Below are positions 32,920 through 42,543 of a stretch of DNA of 64,000 nucleotides, one piece after another (within the stretch, counting starts at the first letter, position 1; every line of letters starts with the position of its first letter). The stretch comes from Merluccius polli (lineage: Eukaryota; Chordata; Actinopteri; Gadiformes; Merlucciidae). The stretch lies in assembly GCA_030340625.1 (NCBI GenBank), contig JAOPHQ010005710.1:124001-188000 (forward strand). The letters run 5' to 3'. The translations under genes and the position numbers were made by a program. The notes beneath the pieces are model-generated. The model worked only from the letters and a program-made list of their open reading frames with translations, was not told where the DNA came from and did not search any database.

Positions 32920-33087
32920 AATGAATAATAAAATAATACAGGACTTCAACCGTTCCATAAAAGAATTAATAAAATAATACGGACTTTGACCGTTCCATAA
33001 AAGAATTAATAAAATAATACGGACTTTGACCGTTCCATAAAAGAATTAATAAAATAATACGGACTTTGACCGTTCCATAAAAGAATT
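32920..33087. repeat. 40-bp tandem repeat, about four copies
   Basis: The unit contains ccgttccataaaagaattaa and taaaataatacggactttga. Copies two to four are identical and the first is diverged. It lies about 340 bp from the inner edge of the right LTR, in the leader of the element. Confidence 0.9.
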
Positions 33088-33428
33088 ATACAATTCTAGC
33101 CATTTTGCTTCTTCTATACAGTCATACAATGACGACAAATATCATTTAACTAATTCCCAATGAGAGTAATCAGCGCCTGTTCATTTTCACGTCGGCTTAA
33201 CTTATAACAACTATGGACCGGAAAGACAGGGCTTTACAACAACACACACTATCCACCTCTGTCACCTAATGTCTCTATATCTATCTATGCAGATTCAGTC
33301 AGGTTCTGCTTACCTGGTTTAATGGCCGGCCTGCGACAGAAATGGCGAGTTGTGTGCTGCTGCATAGTCCCGCTTCTCCCGATCCACGGCCCCTTCCTCT
33401 GTGAATCACGCCGGGGAGTCACCAGATT
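33088..33428 (-). other. LTR-element leader and primer-binding-site candidate
   Basis: Read on minus, the LTR end is followed after four bases by TGGTGACTCCCCGGCGTG (complement of about 33407-33424), the expected position and TGG start of a primer-binding site. The tRNA was not assigned. Confidence 0.55.
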
Positions 33429-33820
33429 TGTGGTGTGTTCATTGAGGAAGAAGGCCCCGACACAGGAACGCTTTAACTCACTTTATTTGTTTAGCTTTAG
33501 TTATATTAATCTACGAAGCAAATGGAGGGGAATTGTAAAACTCACGCACGGAGAGCTCCCCTTAGCTTAGCATCTCTCCGGATGCGCTGCCTGGGGGTTT
33601 TTGCCTTCCCCCCGGATGTTTTGCCCCATAGTATCCGGGCAGGCGTGGCCTCTATGACGCATAATGGCTAGTGTTGAGCGCCCGCCCCCAGTGTATTATG
33701 TTTGCCGCCATCTAGTGTTCAGGTGCGGTTAATACAACTTGTATATTTATTTCTATTCCTTTGTGGCTATGTGTAGATATTACAGCCTGCTGATACATAT
33801 GTTATTATTTATTCTCAACA
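33429..33820 (-). repeat. Right LTR (5' LTR in sense)
   Basis: 392 bp, TGTGGTGTG...TCTCAACA, followed by the gatg target duplication. The AATAAA signal is on the minus strand. Confidence 0.9.
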
Positions 33821-33824
33821 GATG

Positions 33825-34924
33825 CAGTCTTTAACATTTTGAAACAGTAGTCAATCTACATGTACCTGCACATTTATGCTGTGAATGGACTTCCTGTTCA
33901 CATAATCGGCTTCATTATGTGAGGGAGCCGTGATCGGGATGTGTGTGCCATCAATGCAGCCAATGACCCTGGGAAATCCTAAAAGAAATGAAAATGACTA
34001 ATCCCAGTCTGAGGTTGCAGCACAATGTCATTAACAGAATATCATTTAAAATTAATTTAACAGATCCCTACATCATTCACCTGCAATCCTGTGGGACTCC
34101 TCCTTGATGGCTCTGACAGGTTTATGTCCAGGGAAAACGACGCATATGGGTAAAAGCCATTTCAGAGCGAGGCATACTTTTCTGACCGCCCTGCATTGCC
34201 TTGCTCAAGTGCTCTGCATCTCCAACATTGTATAAAAAACTTCCATTTGCAAAGAAACGCAGTGCAACACACAATATCTGCTGGGATGTGAGAGCATGAC
34301 TACAGTTGGTAATGTTGGAAATGTAGGGATGGATTAGATTATGTATTGTGACGAATGTATAACCGCACATATGTATCAACAGGCTGTAATATCTACACAT
34401 AGCCACAAGGGAATAGAAATAAATATATAAGTTGTATTAACCGCACCTGGCCACCAGATGGCGGCACACATAATACACTGGGGGCGGGCGCTAAACACTA
34501 GCCAATCAGAGCATATTATGCGTCATAGAGGCCACGCCTGCCCACGTACTACCAAACAACACATCCGGGGGAAGACAGAAACCTCCAGGCAGCGTATCTG
34601 GACAGATACCCAGCTAAAGGGTCGCTCCACGCGCGTGACTTTTACAATTCCTCTCCATTTGCTTCATAGATAAATACCTAAATCTAAACAAATAAAGTGA
34701 GTTAAAAGCGATCCTGTGTCAGTAGCCTTCTTCCTCAACGAACAGCACTACAATCTGTAAATGATGGACTGTGAAGTGAAACGGTACCGCTCAAAAAGAT
34801 AATTTTCTGGACATGCTAAAACATCTATGCGCGGTCTGATAACCCTCTCCGGACGAATATTTAATTCTCCGCGCAGTAATGCCGCACCTTCATCCACGGG
34901 ATCGTTCTCAAAAGGACATGCCAT
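33825..34924 (-). pseudogene. Harbinger element 1 transposase, 5' exons
   Basis: The start codon is the complement of 34922-34924 (MACPFENDPVDEGAALLRGE, then RPRIDVLACPENYLFERYRF). A solo LTR at 34347-34752 interrupts this exon. It resumes as SNITNCSHALTSQQILCVAL, RFFANGSFLYNVGDAEHLSK, after which a small deletion shifts the frame. The second exon, about 33985-33866, encodes FPRVIGCIDGTHIPITAPSH, NEADYVNRKSIHSINVQ, with the first catalytic D in the IDG motif, and a GT donor follows. The 3' exons are at 24341-24982. The homologous intact reading in element 2 (35557-35989) confirms the exon limits. Dead copy. Confidence 0.8.
34347..34752 (+). mobile_element. Solo LTR, plus orientation, inside Harbinger 1 transposase exon 1
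   Basis: TGTGACGAATG...GCACTACA, 406 bp, the reverse complement of the LTR family at 4853 and 33429. The plus strand has AATAAA at about 34692. It is diverged from the two-LTR element, so it is an independent insertion. No clean target duplication is visible. Confidence 0.85.
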
Positions 34925-35556
34925 GTTCGTAAAAAAAGTCGCCTCCTACTGTGCCTAATGGACTTCTGAAATAGCCTACTGACTCTGATTTTTTAAATGA
35001 CTTTTGACAGACGGCTACGCCAAAACTCGCCTGCTGACTGAATGAATGAAAGAGGAAATCAAATGGCGTGTGTGGCTGGAAGAGGGCGGAGACAGAGAGA
35101 AACTCGATGTTCATTGAGAAAAACCTGGTCCCGACCAGGTTAGGTTCATAGAGTCTGTTACTACGGTAACTGACCAAGAGCTTAAGTTACCTCTCTCTCT
35201 GAAACAGGCTAGAGTTACCCCTCTTTCTCTGGTTTGAGTTACCTCCCTTTGTAAAACGGAAAACTCAGAGTTTCCCTCATTTCAGGGTTAATAAACTCAG
35301 GGTTTTCACTAAACCTGCTTTGTGAAACGGACCCCCGGGGGGTGTTCCAGAAAGCGGGTTATGTCAAAACTCTGTGTCTGTTAACCCTGAGATGAGGGAA
35401 ACGCTGAGTTATCCGTTCCAGAAAGAGAGGTAACTTAAACCCTGGGTCTGTTACTGCAGTAACTTACGCTGTGAACCTAACCTGCTCGCTGGCAGGTTTT
35501 GTATAAGAAACCCAGAGTTTCTACCCGTCTCCTCCCACACGAGGAAGCGGTTAGAC

Positions 35557-36794
35557 ATGGATTGCCCATTTATTCGTAATCCGATCGACGTCGAAGCCGT
35601 CGTTATTCGTAATGCTTTACGTCGCGAGCGAATCTTCCGTCCCAGATTAGACATTTTATCATTTACAGAGGAATATCTTTTTGAACGTTACCGCTTTTCA
35701 TCCAACAGTATCATTTATCTCACTCACATTCTCCGGCCATATATCACCAACCTCACAAACCGCGGACGAGCACTCACCTCAGAACAAACATTATCCATAG
35801 CACTGCGTTGTTTTGCAAATGGTAGTTTTCTTTATAACATCGGCGATGCAGAGCACATAGGCAAAGCTACAGTGTGTAGGGCTGTAAGAAAGGTGAGCCT
35901 CGCCCTTAAACGCCTGTTACCAGTGATGGTGGTGTTCCCCGGGCACAAACCTGTTAGAAACATCAAGGAGGAATTCCACAGGATTGCAGGTGGTGACTAA
36001 TGTAGAAATCATATATTCTGTTATTTTAAATTATGAGAGTGGGGTCAGTAGCTTAATTAGCTGTCATTTTGCAGGCCTTCCAAATGTGATGGGGTGCGTT
36101 GATGGGACACAAATCCCCATTACTGCGCCTGCAGAAAATGAAGCGGACTATGTGAATAGGAAATCCTTTCACAGCATCAATGTCCAGGTATGTGACCTAC
36201 CATCTTAAAAAATATGTACATGAAAAAGTATACATTACAACTAACTCATGTCATTCTCTGCACTGTAAAGATATGTGATGCAGCTTACATTGTGACAAAT
36301 GTTGAAGCCAAGTGGCCTGGCTCGGTGCATGACTCCCGGATCTACCGGGAGTGTCGTCTGAGCAACAGATTTGCACGTGGTAAGGAAGCTAAAGCCTTGT
36401 ACAAAGTTTGTTGTCTCCCTTTTTATATGCACTCAAATGTGTCCTCTGTAATTACAGGAGATTTTGATGGCTACCTGCCGGGGGATCGTGGCTATCCATG
36501 CTGGGGCCCCAACAACGTTTTAATGTGGCCCACTGCAGGACTAGAGCCCGGGTTGAGATGACCTTAGGGATACTCAAATCCCGGTTCCAGTGCCTGCAGA
36601 AGCTCAGGGTCACCCCAGAGAGGGCATGTGACATCATTGTGGCATGTGTTGTTCTCCATAATATTGCAATTATTAGAGGAGAGCAACACCCTGCCATACA
36701 AATCAATGACCCTGCGGATGACCATCCCATCCCTGCCGACGTCCAGGATGGAAGGGCTGCAAGGACCTCATCGCAAGAAATTACTTTTGATTAA
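35557..36794 (+). pseudogene. Harbinger element 2 DDE transposase, four exons, nearly intact
   Basis: Exons 35557-35989, 36075-36187, about 36271-36379 and 36458-36794 with GT-AG borders. N-terminal MDCPFIRNPIDVEAVVIR, ILSFTEEYLFERYRFSSNS, SEQTLSIALRCFANGSFLYN, then ATVCRAVRKVSLALKRLLPV. Exon 2 carries GCVDGTQIPITAPAENEAD (first D), exon 3 AAYIVTNVEAKWPGSVHDSR, exon 4 GDFDGYLPGDRGYPC (second D) and later RARVEMTLGILKSRFQ (E) and TPERACDIIVACVVLHNIAI. A short deletion after GYPC removes the expected LL.PY..P.PG linker and shifts the frame, so the copy is probably inactive although exon 1 is whole. In the family the protein cuts and pastes the element with its Myb-like partner. Confidence 0.85.
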
Positions 36795-36932
36795 AAATAA
36801 AATACAAGACAAATTCACATGTGATTTGGTTCTTGTTTATTCCCTACAAGTACAAAAGCAACAGTCAGGATTTGTAATATAGTTCCAACCATTAACATAT
36901 TCACCTGTTTCACCATGACAATGCACCCACCT

Positions 36933-37609
36933 CAACTGGCGTTCCAGTAATAGAATTTCAAGGTCGGTTTTTTAAATCTTCCGATCCAGGTACACCATTT
37001 CTTTTTCAGTTTTTTGTATTGTTTTCAGGAGGTGCACCTGGTACAACTCCTTTACTGGTAACTGGGAAACATGGACAACATTTAATTCCTACAGTTCTAC
37101 ATACAGATTTAACATGGTATTGACCGACAATCTCACTGTGTCAAGCTGTGCTGTGGAAGTTGATGGACCCTCCTCCTGGTGATGCCCAGCCATGTTCTGT
37201 TGAAGGACAAGAATGTGCTAGTTTGTCCATATGCTCATCACTTCAGTGTACATGTCAAACTCCAAATTCCACACTCAAGAATGTAAATGAATATGAATGG
37301 GTAGAGCACTGCCAGTAGCTATACATAATATTAGGACACACTTCAGTAGGCCCCTCCGGATCTCTCCCTGTGGCAGCAGACAGTGTTTCCTCATCTCATC
37401 ATCCTCCTCCTCCTCCTCCTCCTCCTCCAGTGATGCAGGAAAATAATCTGTTTCAGAATACTTTGAACTACCATCTGAGGCAAGATCTGAGTATGGAATA
37501 CTTACAGCTGCAGGGTTTACAGTTGTTTCAGTCGGAGGCTGAACCAGGCAGATGACACCATCCACAACTGTTGGGTGGGTGGATATATATTTGTTAAAAA
37601 GTAGGCTAC
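36933..37609 (-). pseudogene. Harbinger element 2 Myb-like protein, C-terminal exons
   Basis: Minus-strand exon at about 37573-37330: VDGVICLVQPPTETTVNPAA, then SSKYSETDYFPASLEEEEEE, an acidic region produced by a CTC repeat. A further exon at about 37070-36940 has a coiled-coil motif (VKELYQVHLLKTIQKTEKEM, then VYLDRKI, a stop, and KTDLEILLLERQL). The same arrangement occurs in element 1. The internal stop indicates decay. Separated from the N-terminal exons by the Gypsy insertion in the intron. Confidence 0.7.
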
Positions 37610-37613
37610 ATAT

Positions 37614-38610
37614 TGTAACCGGGTTAAAATCAGGGTTTTGAGTACTCATGAGTATATACATAGAGTTTATTGTTTTTGTAATGTTTGTTAGGTTGCTATT
37701 TTGCTATTGTGTTTTGTGATTTATATGTTGTATATATCTGTTTGTTTATCTGTAAGGTGGCCATCCCGCCAGGAGGGGGCATAATGGGGGTGAATGGGGG
37801 ACGGGGAAGTGAGGGTGAGAGGTCAGAAAAACGGGGGAAAGTTGGGAGAAAGAGAGAGGAGGAAAAGACGTGTCCAAAGAGCACATGTTAAGAATAGTTT
37901 TCATGTTAAGAATAGTTTTCAGCTAAAGTGGATGACATATCAGCTTTACAGTTTGGTTCACCCAGCGGAGTTGAGTCCGACTACCAACTTAACCAGTTGG
38001 AACGAGTGGCGGTTGGTTAACGCATGCCAGCGTCGCTGCTAGGACCAGTTTCTTGGGGACCGCGGACCGGGCAGAGGGGCCGACGGGCTTCGTTTGCCTT
38101 CCTCCGGCCAGGAGGAAACAAGGCAACACGCCAAGGACGAGTGCCGTTGCCGCAGACTTTTCATGGACTCTCGGGGTTCTCCCTGGAACACTACCGACAC
38201 ACTACCGACGTCACCCACCACTCACCTGTACGTGAGTACGGTCCTCGTTCGCTCATAGGAGTGAAGAGGAGTACGCGGCGTCATCAGGCCTGCAACGGGG
38301 GTTTCTTTTGTTTCTTTGTTTTCTTTCATTTAGAATGCCGGCTTAGGTTAATACGTGTATATAGCCATGTTGTAACTGTTTCACTTTATTCTAAAGCAAG
38401 TAAACATTTGAAATCATACATTTTTGTTTGTTTGCTTACGTGTAGTGTTTATGTCATTGCATATGTTTAAATGTGTTGTTCGTAGTTAAGGGTACTGGTT
38501 ACATTTTAATCAATTAATTTAGGGAATCTAAACTATTCCAAAAAGTATTCATGTTAGGTTAAAGAACCTAGGGCCCTGCCCTCTATCAATCAGGGGTAAA
38601 AGGGGCTACA
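37614..38610 (+). repeat. Gypsy 5' LTR
   Basis: 997 bp. The region at about 37990-38290 is GC-rich; a short ORF (38024-38470) is present in both LTRs and has no known domain. Followed after five bases by the primer-binding site. Confidence 0.95.
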
Positions 38611-38746
38611 TAAAATGGAGGCCCCGCTGGGATAAGTTTGGGTTTTCAAGATAATCAGTACCAGTTAAATACTAGTGAAATTAAAGCTGCAGTAAACATA
38701 TATATTTTTTATATATATTATATATATTTTTTACTAAAATTTGAGA

Positions 38747-39034
38747 ATGGAAAGTCAAGCTGAGCTTGTGTCAGAGCTAAAGGGCTGGTGCCGTGGAGAA
38801 GTATTGGATGAGGCTCATGCACTCATGGTTCTCATTCGAGAAGATGTGGAAGTCACACAAATTGAAGAGACCTTGCACACTGTTAAATGTCTGGGACGTG
38901 TTCGTGTCCGAGGTAGGAATTACAACATGAGGCGCAACAGGTATATGATCCTGTGTGAGTGTCGTGAAGAGCTAAAGAGGGAAAATGTTCCTGCTGAAGT
39001 GATGCCTACTGATGGTATGAGGCGTGGCCTATAG
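38747..39034 (+). CDS. Gypsy Gag N-terminal domain (PNMA RRM-like)
   Basis: ATG at 38747, 95 codons. LVSELKGWCRGEVLDEAHAL, MVLIREDVEVTQIEETL and LGRVRVRGRNYNMRRNRYMI match the N-terminal RRM-like domain of paraneoplastic Ma antigens, vertebrate genes derived from this Gypsy lineage. It stops at 39034, six bases before the start of the next open frame, which is in another frame and encodes the capsid region. No slippery heptamer was found in the 20-nt window where both frames are open. A frameshift mutation, splicing or reinitiation are all possible. In the retrotransposon this domain is part of the virus-like particle protein. Confidence 0.75.
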   Translation: MESQAELVSELKGWCRGEVLDEAHALMVLIREDVEVTQIEETLHTVKCLGRVRVRGRNYNMRRNRYMILCECREELKRENVPAEVMPTDGMRRGL

Positions 39035-39039
39035 TCATA

Positions 39040-42000
39040 GTGAGTGAAGCCCTATCTGCACCGGTAGATAGTTTCAGTGAGTTGCTAGCCGGAGCACAGC
39101 AGGCTGAGGAAAGGACAGGGGAGAAACCCCAGAGCAGGTCCCCTACTCCAGTTTCCCCCAGTAGCCAAACTCAGTCCATTCTGCGTGCACTTGGTGAGTT
39201 GCTTGACAAGACAAAGCCCACTATTGATCATGGAAGCTATCGCCGCCTACGCATTTTTTCTGGAACCCTGCCCATTCCAGCAGGTGAAGAGCAGTTTGAA
39301 CACTGGATAGAGCAAGCATGGCTTATGGTCGAGGAGTGTGATTGTTCTGTTAAGGAGAAAATACGTAGACTAATGGAGAGCCTTAAAGGTCCCGCGCTGG
39401 AAATAGTTAAAGCAGCCAGAACCAGCAATCCTGATGTTAGCCCTGAACAGTGCCTGGAGGCAGTTGAGCATGTGTTTGGGACAGCAGAGTCTGGAGATGA
39501 TCTGTACTTTGCGTTTCGCTCAATGCAGCAGCAGTCAGGCGAGAAGCTCTCTGACTTCCTGAGGCGTCTTGAGGGGTCGCTAGATAAAGTGATTAAGAAA
39601 GGTGGTGTCCTGCTGGACAGAGTAGATAAAGTACGGCTAGAGCAGCTGTTGAGAGGTGCTGTAGCATCTGACTTGATGTTGGTCAATCTCCGCCTAAGAG
39701 AAAGGAGAGACAAGCCGCCAACTTTTCTCCAGTTGTTGAAAGAGTTAAGGACAGAAGAGGAGTATGAGGCCTCAAGGAAAAGGCTCAATCCCGCTGTGCA
39801 AAGTGTTCATGTTAAGCCAGAGATTGACGTTAAACAGGCTGGGGCAGAACTAAAAGAGCTCAAGGCCCTGGTAGCTGCTGTGGTGACTAGGCCAGATCAA
39901 GCCATGTTTGAACATGTGGAGACAACGCCCTTCAATGCATCTCTGCACAGTGAGCCTGGTTCTGACTCTGAGCTAAAGGCACTGAGAAAGCAAATGAAGC
40001 GGCTACAAACGAAGTTCACCCATAAGGTAACTAACAAGGAGACTGCGGCCGCAGTCTCAACAGTAGAAGCTTCGAAATATGACTCCCGTTCTCCCCATGG
40101 ACCACCAAGGGTTGCAGAGGAGAATTTCTGTTACCGTTGTGGGGAGAGTGGGCATTATGCAGGAAAGTGTCAAAACTCTGAAAACCAGGCCAAGGTTATC
40201 AAGAGACTGATTCAGGCCCTGAGAGTATCAAAAGACAAGCAACAGACAAGAGATGTCACAGCTGATGTTGTGGACTGCGGGGTGAAGAAGAGTGCAGTTT
40301 CTGTGCAGAGTACAACTATCCCTGATGGTTTGGTTGGGCCACCTAGTCTTGTCAAGTTGAAAGTTAGTGGTCAACCCTGCACCGCCCTGTTAGACAGTGG
40401 GTCTCAGGTGACGATTAAATTTGAGCCTTGGTACCAAAAGTACTTGTCAGATATACCGATTCAACCTGTCTCTGGTTTGGCCCTTTGGGGTTTAAGTGAA
40501 TCCAGCGTCAGTTATCCCTACCGTGGCTACGTAGTGGTGGACCTGGAGTACCCTGCAGAAATTTTGGGCACAACGCAAACTGTGACGGTTCTCGCCCTCA
40601 TATGTCCGAGCCCCAAGACTGCAGATCAGACCTCTGTCATTGTGGGAACAAATGCCAGTCATGTCAGACGCTTGGTGAAGCAATGCAGGGACAGTGGTAT
40701 TGATATAACTCAGACCCTGGGCATCAAAGCTTATGAAACAGGCGAACACGCTCCTCCAGAAGTTCTGGAGGAGGGAGGAGATGATGTTGGTCGTGTGAGG
40801 TGGCAAGGACCTGGTCCTTTGACTATTCCCTCGGGTGGTGATGTGCATGCTGTTTGCAAAATCGAGCTCACGCATGCTGTTGACCAAGAAATCCTGATTG
40901 TAGATTCCTCACCACTAGCCCCACTCCCCGCTGGTGTGATCTTTCAGCCCATGGTAGTGTGCAGTCAGGCAATGGACATTAATAGTTTCAGAGTTTGGAT
41001 GAATAATGACTCTTTGAGAGAGACATCCATACCAGTGGGAACAGTTATTGGCCACATGCACCTGGTTGATTCAGTCGCTACCATCCCTCCCAAAGAAACA
41101 ACGTCATCAGAGTTTGATGCAAGTATGATCAACTTCGGAGATTCACCAATCTCAAGAGAATGGAAGAGCAGACTTTGTGAGAAGCTGTCACAAAGATCCC
41201 ATGTCTTCTCAACGGAAGAGTGGGATGTCGGTTTAGCCAAAGGGGTAGAACACCATATCCGACTATCCGACCCGCGACCGTTTCGTGAGCGTTCACGTCG
41301 GCTGGCACCTGCAGACATTGAAGATGTGCGCAAGCACCTTCAAGAACTTCTGCAGGCCGGTATCATTTCTGAGTCCCGAAGCCCTTATGCTTCCCCTATA
41401 GTTGTCGTTAGGAAGAAAAATGGAACTATTAGGATGTGCATTGACTACAGGCTTTTGAACAGTCGTACCATCCCAGATCAATACACAACACCTTGTATTG
41501 ACGATGCGCTGAACGCCCTGACAGGAAGCCAATGGTTCTCCGTCCTGGACCTCAGAAGTGGCTATTATCAGATAGCAATGACTGAAGAGGACAAGGAGAA
41601 AACAGCATTCATCTGCCCATTAGGCTTCTACCAGTTTGAGCGAATGCCACAGGGCATAAGCGGAGCTCCGGCGACCTTTCAGAGGTTAATGGAGAAGGCA
41701 GTAGGCGATATGAACTTGCTCCAGGTATTAGTGTACCTCGACGACTTGATCGTTTTTGGAAGGACTCTTGAGGAGCATGAGGAAAGACTGCTTAAGGTGC
41801 TAGATCGTCTGGGAGAAGTTGGACTGAAACTGTCGGTTGACAAATGTCAAGTCTGCTTGCCAAGGGTGAAGTACCTTGGACACATAGTGTCCGCTGACGG
41901 GGTTGCTCCTGATCCTGACAAAATCGAAGCAGTCACAACCTGGCCTCAACCGACCAACTTGAAGACCTTACAATCCTTTTTAGGATTCTGCGGCTATTAT

Positions 42001-42543
42001 CGACGATTCATAGCCAATTATGCAGCCATTGTTCGACCCCTTTCAGAGCTCACAAAAGGTTACGCTCCAACCCAAAAGAGCAAGAAAACTGCTCAAGACA
42101 GGAGTAAGATCTACCTGAAAGAGTCCGAGCCATTCGGGGACAGATGGGATCAGTCATGCACAGATGCATTTCACCAGATCATCCACTGCCTGACGCATGC
42201 ACCTGTCCTGGCATTTGCAAATCCCCAAAAGCCCTACATCCTACATGTAGATGCAAGCTTGAAGGGACTTGGTGCAGTACTCTACCAAGAGTACACGGAG
42301 GGTTTGCGACCAGTGGCATTTGCAAGTAGAAAACTGAAACCGTCAGAGAAGAACTACCCAGTCCACCAGTTGGAGTTTTTAGCTTTAAAGTGGGCTGTAG
42401 TTGACAAACTTCATGATTATCTGTACGGGGCCAGATTAACAGTATGTACAGATAACAATCCTCTTACGTACGTGCTCTCCGACGGCAAAGCTCAACGCAG
42501 TAGGGCACAGATGGCTAGCTGCCTTGTCCACGTACGAGTTTGA
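39040..42543 (+). CDS. Gypsy Gag capsid/nucleocapsid-protease-reverse transcriptase-RNase H
   Basis: A single open frame of 1,167 codons. Residues about 65-245 are the PNMA-type capsid (FSGTLPIPAGEEQFEHWIEQ, SLKGPALEIVKAARTSNPD, GEKLSDFLRRLEGSLDKVI). A zinc knuckle CYRCGESGHYAGKC lies near residue 365. The aspartic protease motif LLDSGSQVT (DSG, not DTG) is near 450. The reverse transcriptase spans about 770-945 with KNGTIRMCIDYRLLN, FSVLDLRSGYYQIAM and catalytic YLDD. The tether and RNase H follow (LHVDASLKGLGAVLY, HQLEFLALKWAV, TDNNPLTYVL). The frame is lost at about 42480-42543, and the end of RNase H continues in the frame at 42524. Gag and Pol share one frame here, without a separating stop. 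Together they build the particle and copy the RNA to DNA. Confidence 0.9.
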   Translation: MSEALSAPVDSFSELLAGAQQAEERTGEKPQSRSPTPVSPSSQTQSILRALGELLDKTKPTIDHGSYRRLRIFSGTLPIPAGEEQFEHWIEQAWLMVEECDCSVKEKIRRLMESLKGPALEIVKAARTSNPDVSPEQCLEAVEHVFGTAESGDDLYFAFRSMQQQSGEKLSDFLRRLEGSLDKVIKKGGVLLDRVDKVRLEQLLRGAVASDLMLVNLRLRERRDKPPTFLQLLKELRTEEEYEASRKRLNPAVQSVHVKPEIDVKQAGAELKELKALVAAVVTRPDQAMFEHVETTPFNASLHSEPGSDSELKALRKQMKRLQTKFTHKVTNKETAAAVSTVEASKYDSRSPHGPPRVAEENFCYRCGESGHYAGKCQNSENQAKVIKRLIQALRVSKDKQQTRDVTADVVDCGVKKSAVSVQSTTIPDGLVGPPSLVKLKVSGQPCTALLDSGSQVTIKFEPWYQKYLSDIPIQPVSGLALWGLSESSVSYPYRGYVVVDLEYPAEILGTTQTVTVLALICPSPKTADQTSVIVGTNASHVRRLVKQCRDSGIDITQTLGIKAYETGEHAPPEVLEEGGDDVGRVRWQGPGPLTIPSGGDVHAVCKIELTHAVDQEILIVDSSPLAPLPAGVIFQPMVVCSQAMDINSFRVWMNNDSLRETSIPVGTVIGHMHLVDSVATIPPKETTSSEFDASMINFGDSPISREWKSRLCEKLSQRSHVFSTEEWDVGLAKGVEHHIRLSDPRPFRERSRRLAPADIEDVRKHLQELLQAGIISESRSPYASPIVVVRKKNGTIRMCIDYRLLNSRTIPDQYTTPCIDDALNALTGSQWFSVLDLRSGYYQIAMTEEDKEKTAFICPLGFYQFERMPQGISGAPATFQRLMEKAVGDMNLLQVLVYLDDLIVFGRTLEEHEERLLKVLDRLGEVGLKLSVDKCQVCLPRVKYLGHIVSADGVAPDPDKIEAVTTWPQPTNLKTLQSFLGFCGYYRRFIANYAAIVRPLSELTKGYAPTQKSKKTAQDRSKIYLKESEPFGDRWDQSCTDAFHQIIHCLTHAPVLAFANPQKPYILHVDASLKGLGAVLYQEYTEGLRPVAFASRKLKPSEKNYPVHQLEFLALKWAVVDKLHDYLYGARLTVCTDNNPLTYVLSDGKAQRSRAQMASCLVHVRV

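Larger units (their letters stand above)
24987..33820 (-). mobile_element. Retrovirus-like LTR element (endogenous retrovirus family), degraded, with nested insertions
   Basis: Two LTRs in the same orientation, 24987-25906 (containing a 520-bp MITE plus its 8-bp duplication; 392 bp without them) and 33429-33820 (392 bp). The 4-bp duplication gatg (24983-24986, 33821-33824) lies inside the Harbinger 1 transposase intron. Sense is minus: the purine-rich tract aaggagggac is complementary to 25907-25916, and a TGG-starting primer-binding-site candidate is complementary to about 33407-33424. An integrase-like fragment is at 29048-29206. The rest of the interior is non-coding: gag, protease and reverse transcriptase were not recognised, so it is an old or transmission-dependent copy. 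Described only; not capable of expression as read. Confidence 0.85.
22651..35335. mobile_element. Harbinger element 1, split by later insertions
   Basis: The terminal inverted repeats are ggggtccgtttcacaaagca (22651) and its complement ending at about 35335. The element encodes a Myb/SANT-like protein on plus (22870-24332) and a DDE transposase on minus (starting at 34924), converging at about 24335. Removing the LTR element (24987-33820) and the solo LTR (34347-34752) leaves about 3.4 kb, a normal Harbinger length. The usual 3-bp TWA duplication cannot be assigned because both outer flanks are C/G runs (ccg is possible). Confidence 0.85.

Noticed and set aside
32920..33087. Possible CRISPR-like array
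   Set aside because: The 40-bp units are contiguous tandem repeats with no variable spacers, in a vertebrate LTR element.
38024..38470. 148-aa ORF inside the Gypsy LTR, also at 45203-45649
   Set aside because: Duplicated only because LTRs are duplicated; no domain, and LTRs of this group are not expected to code. Noted but not called as a gene.
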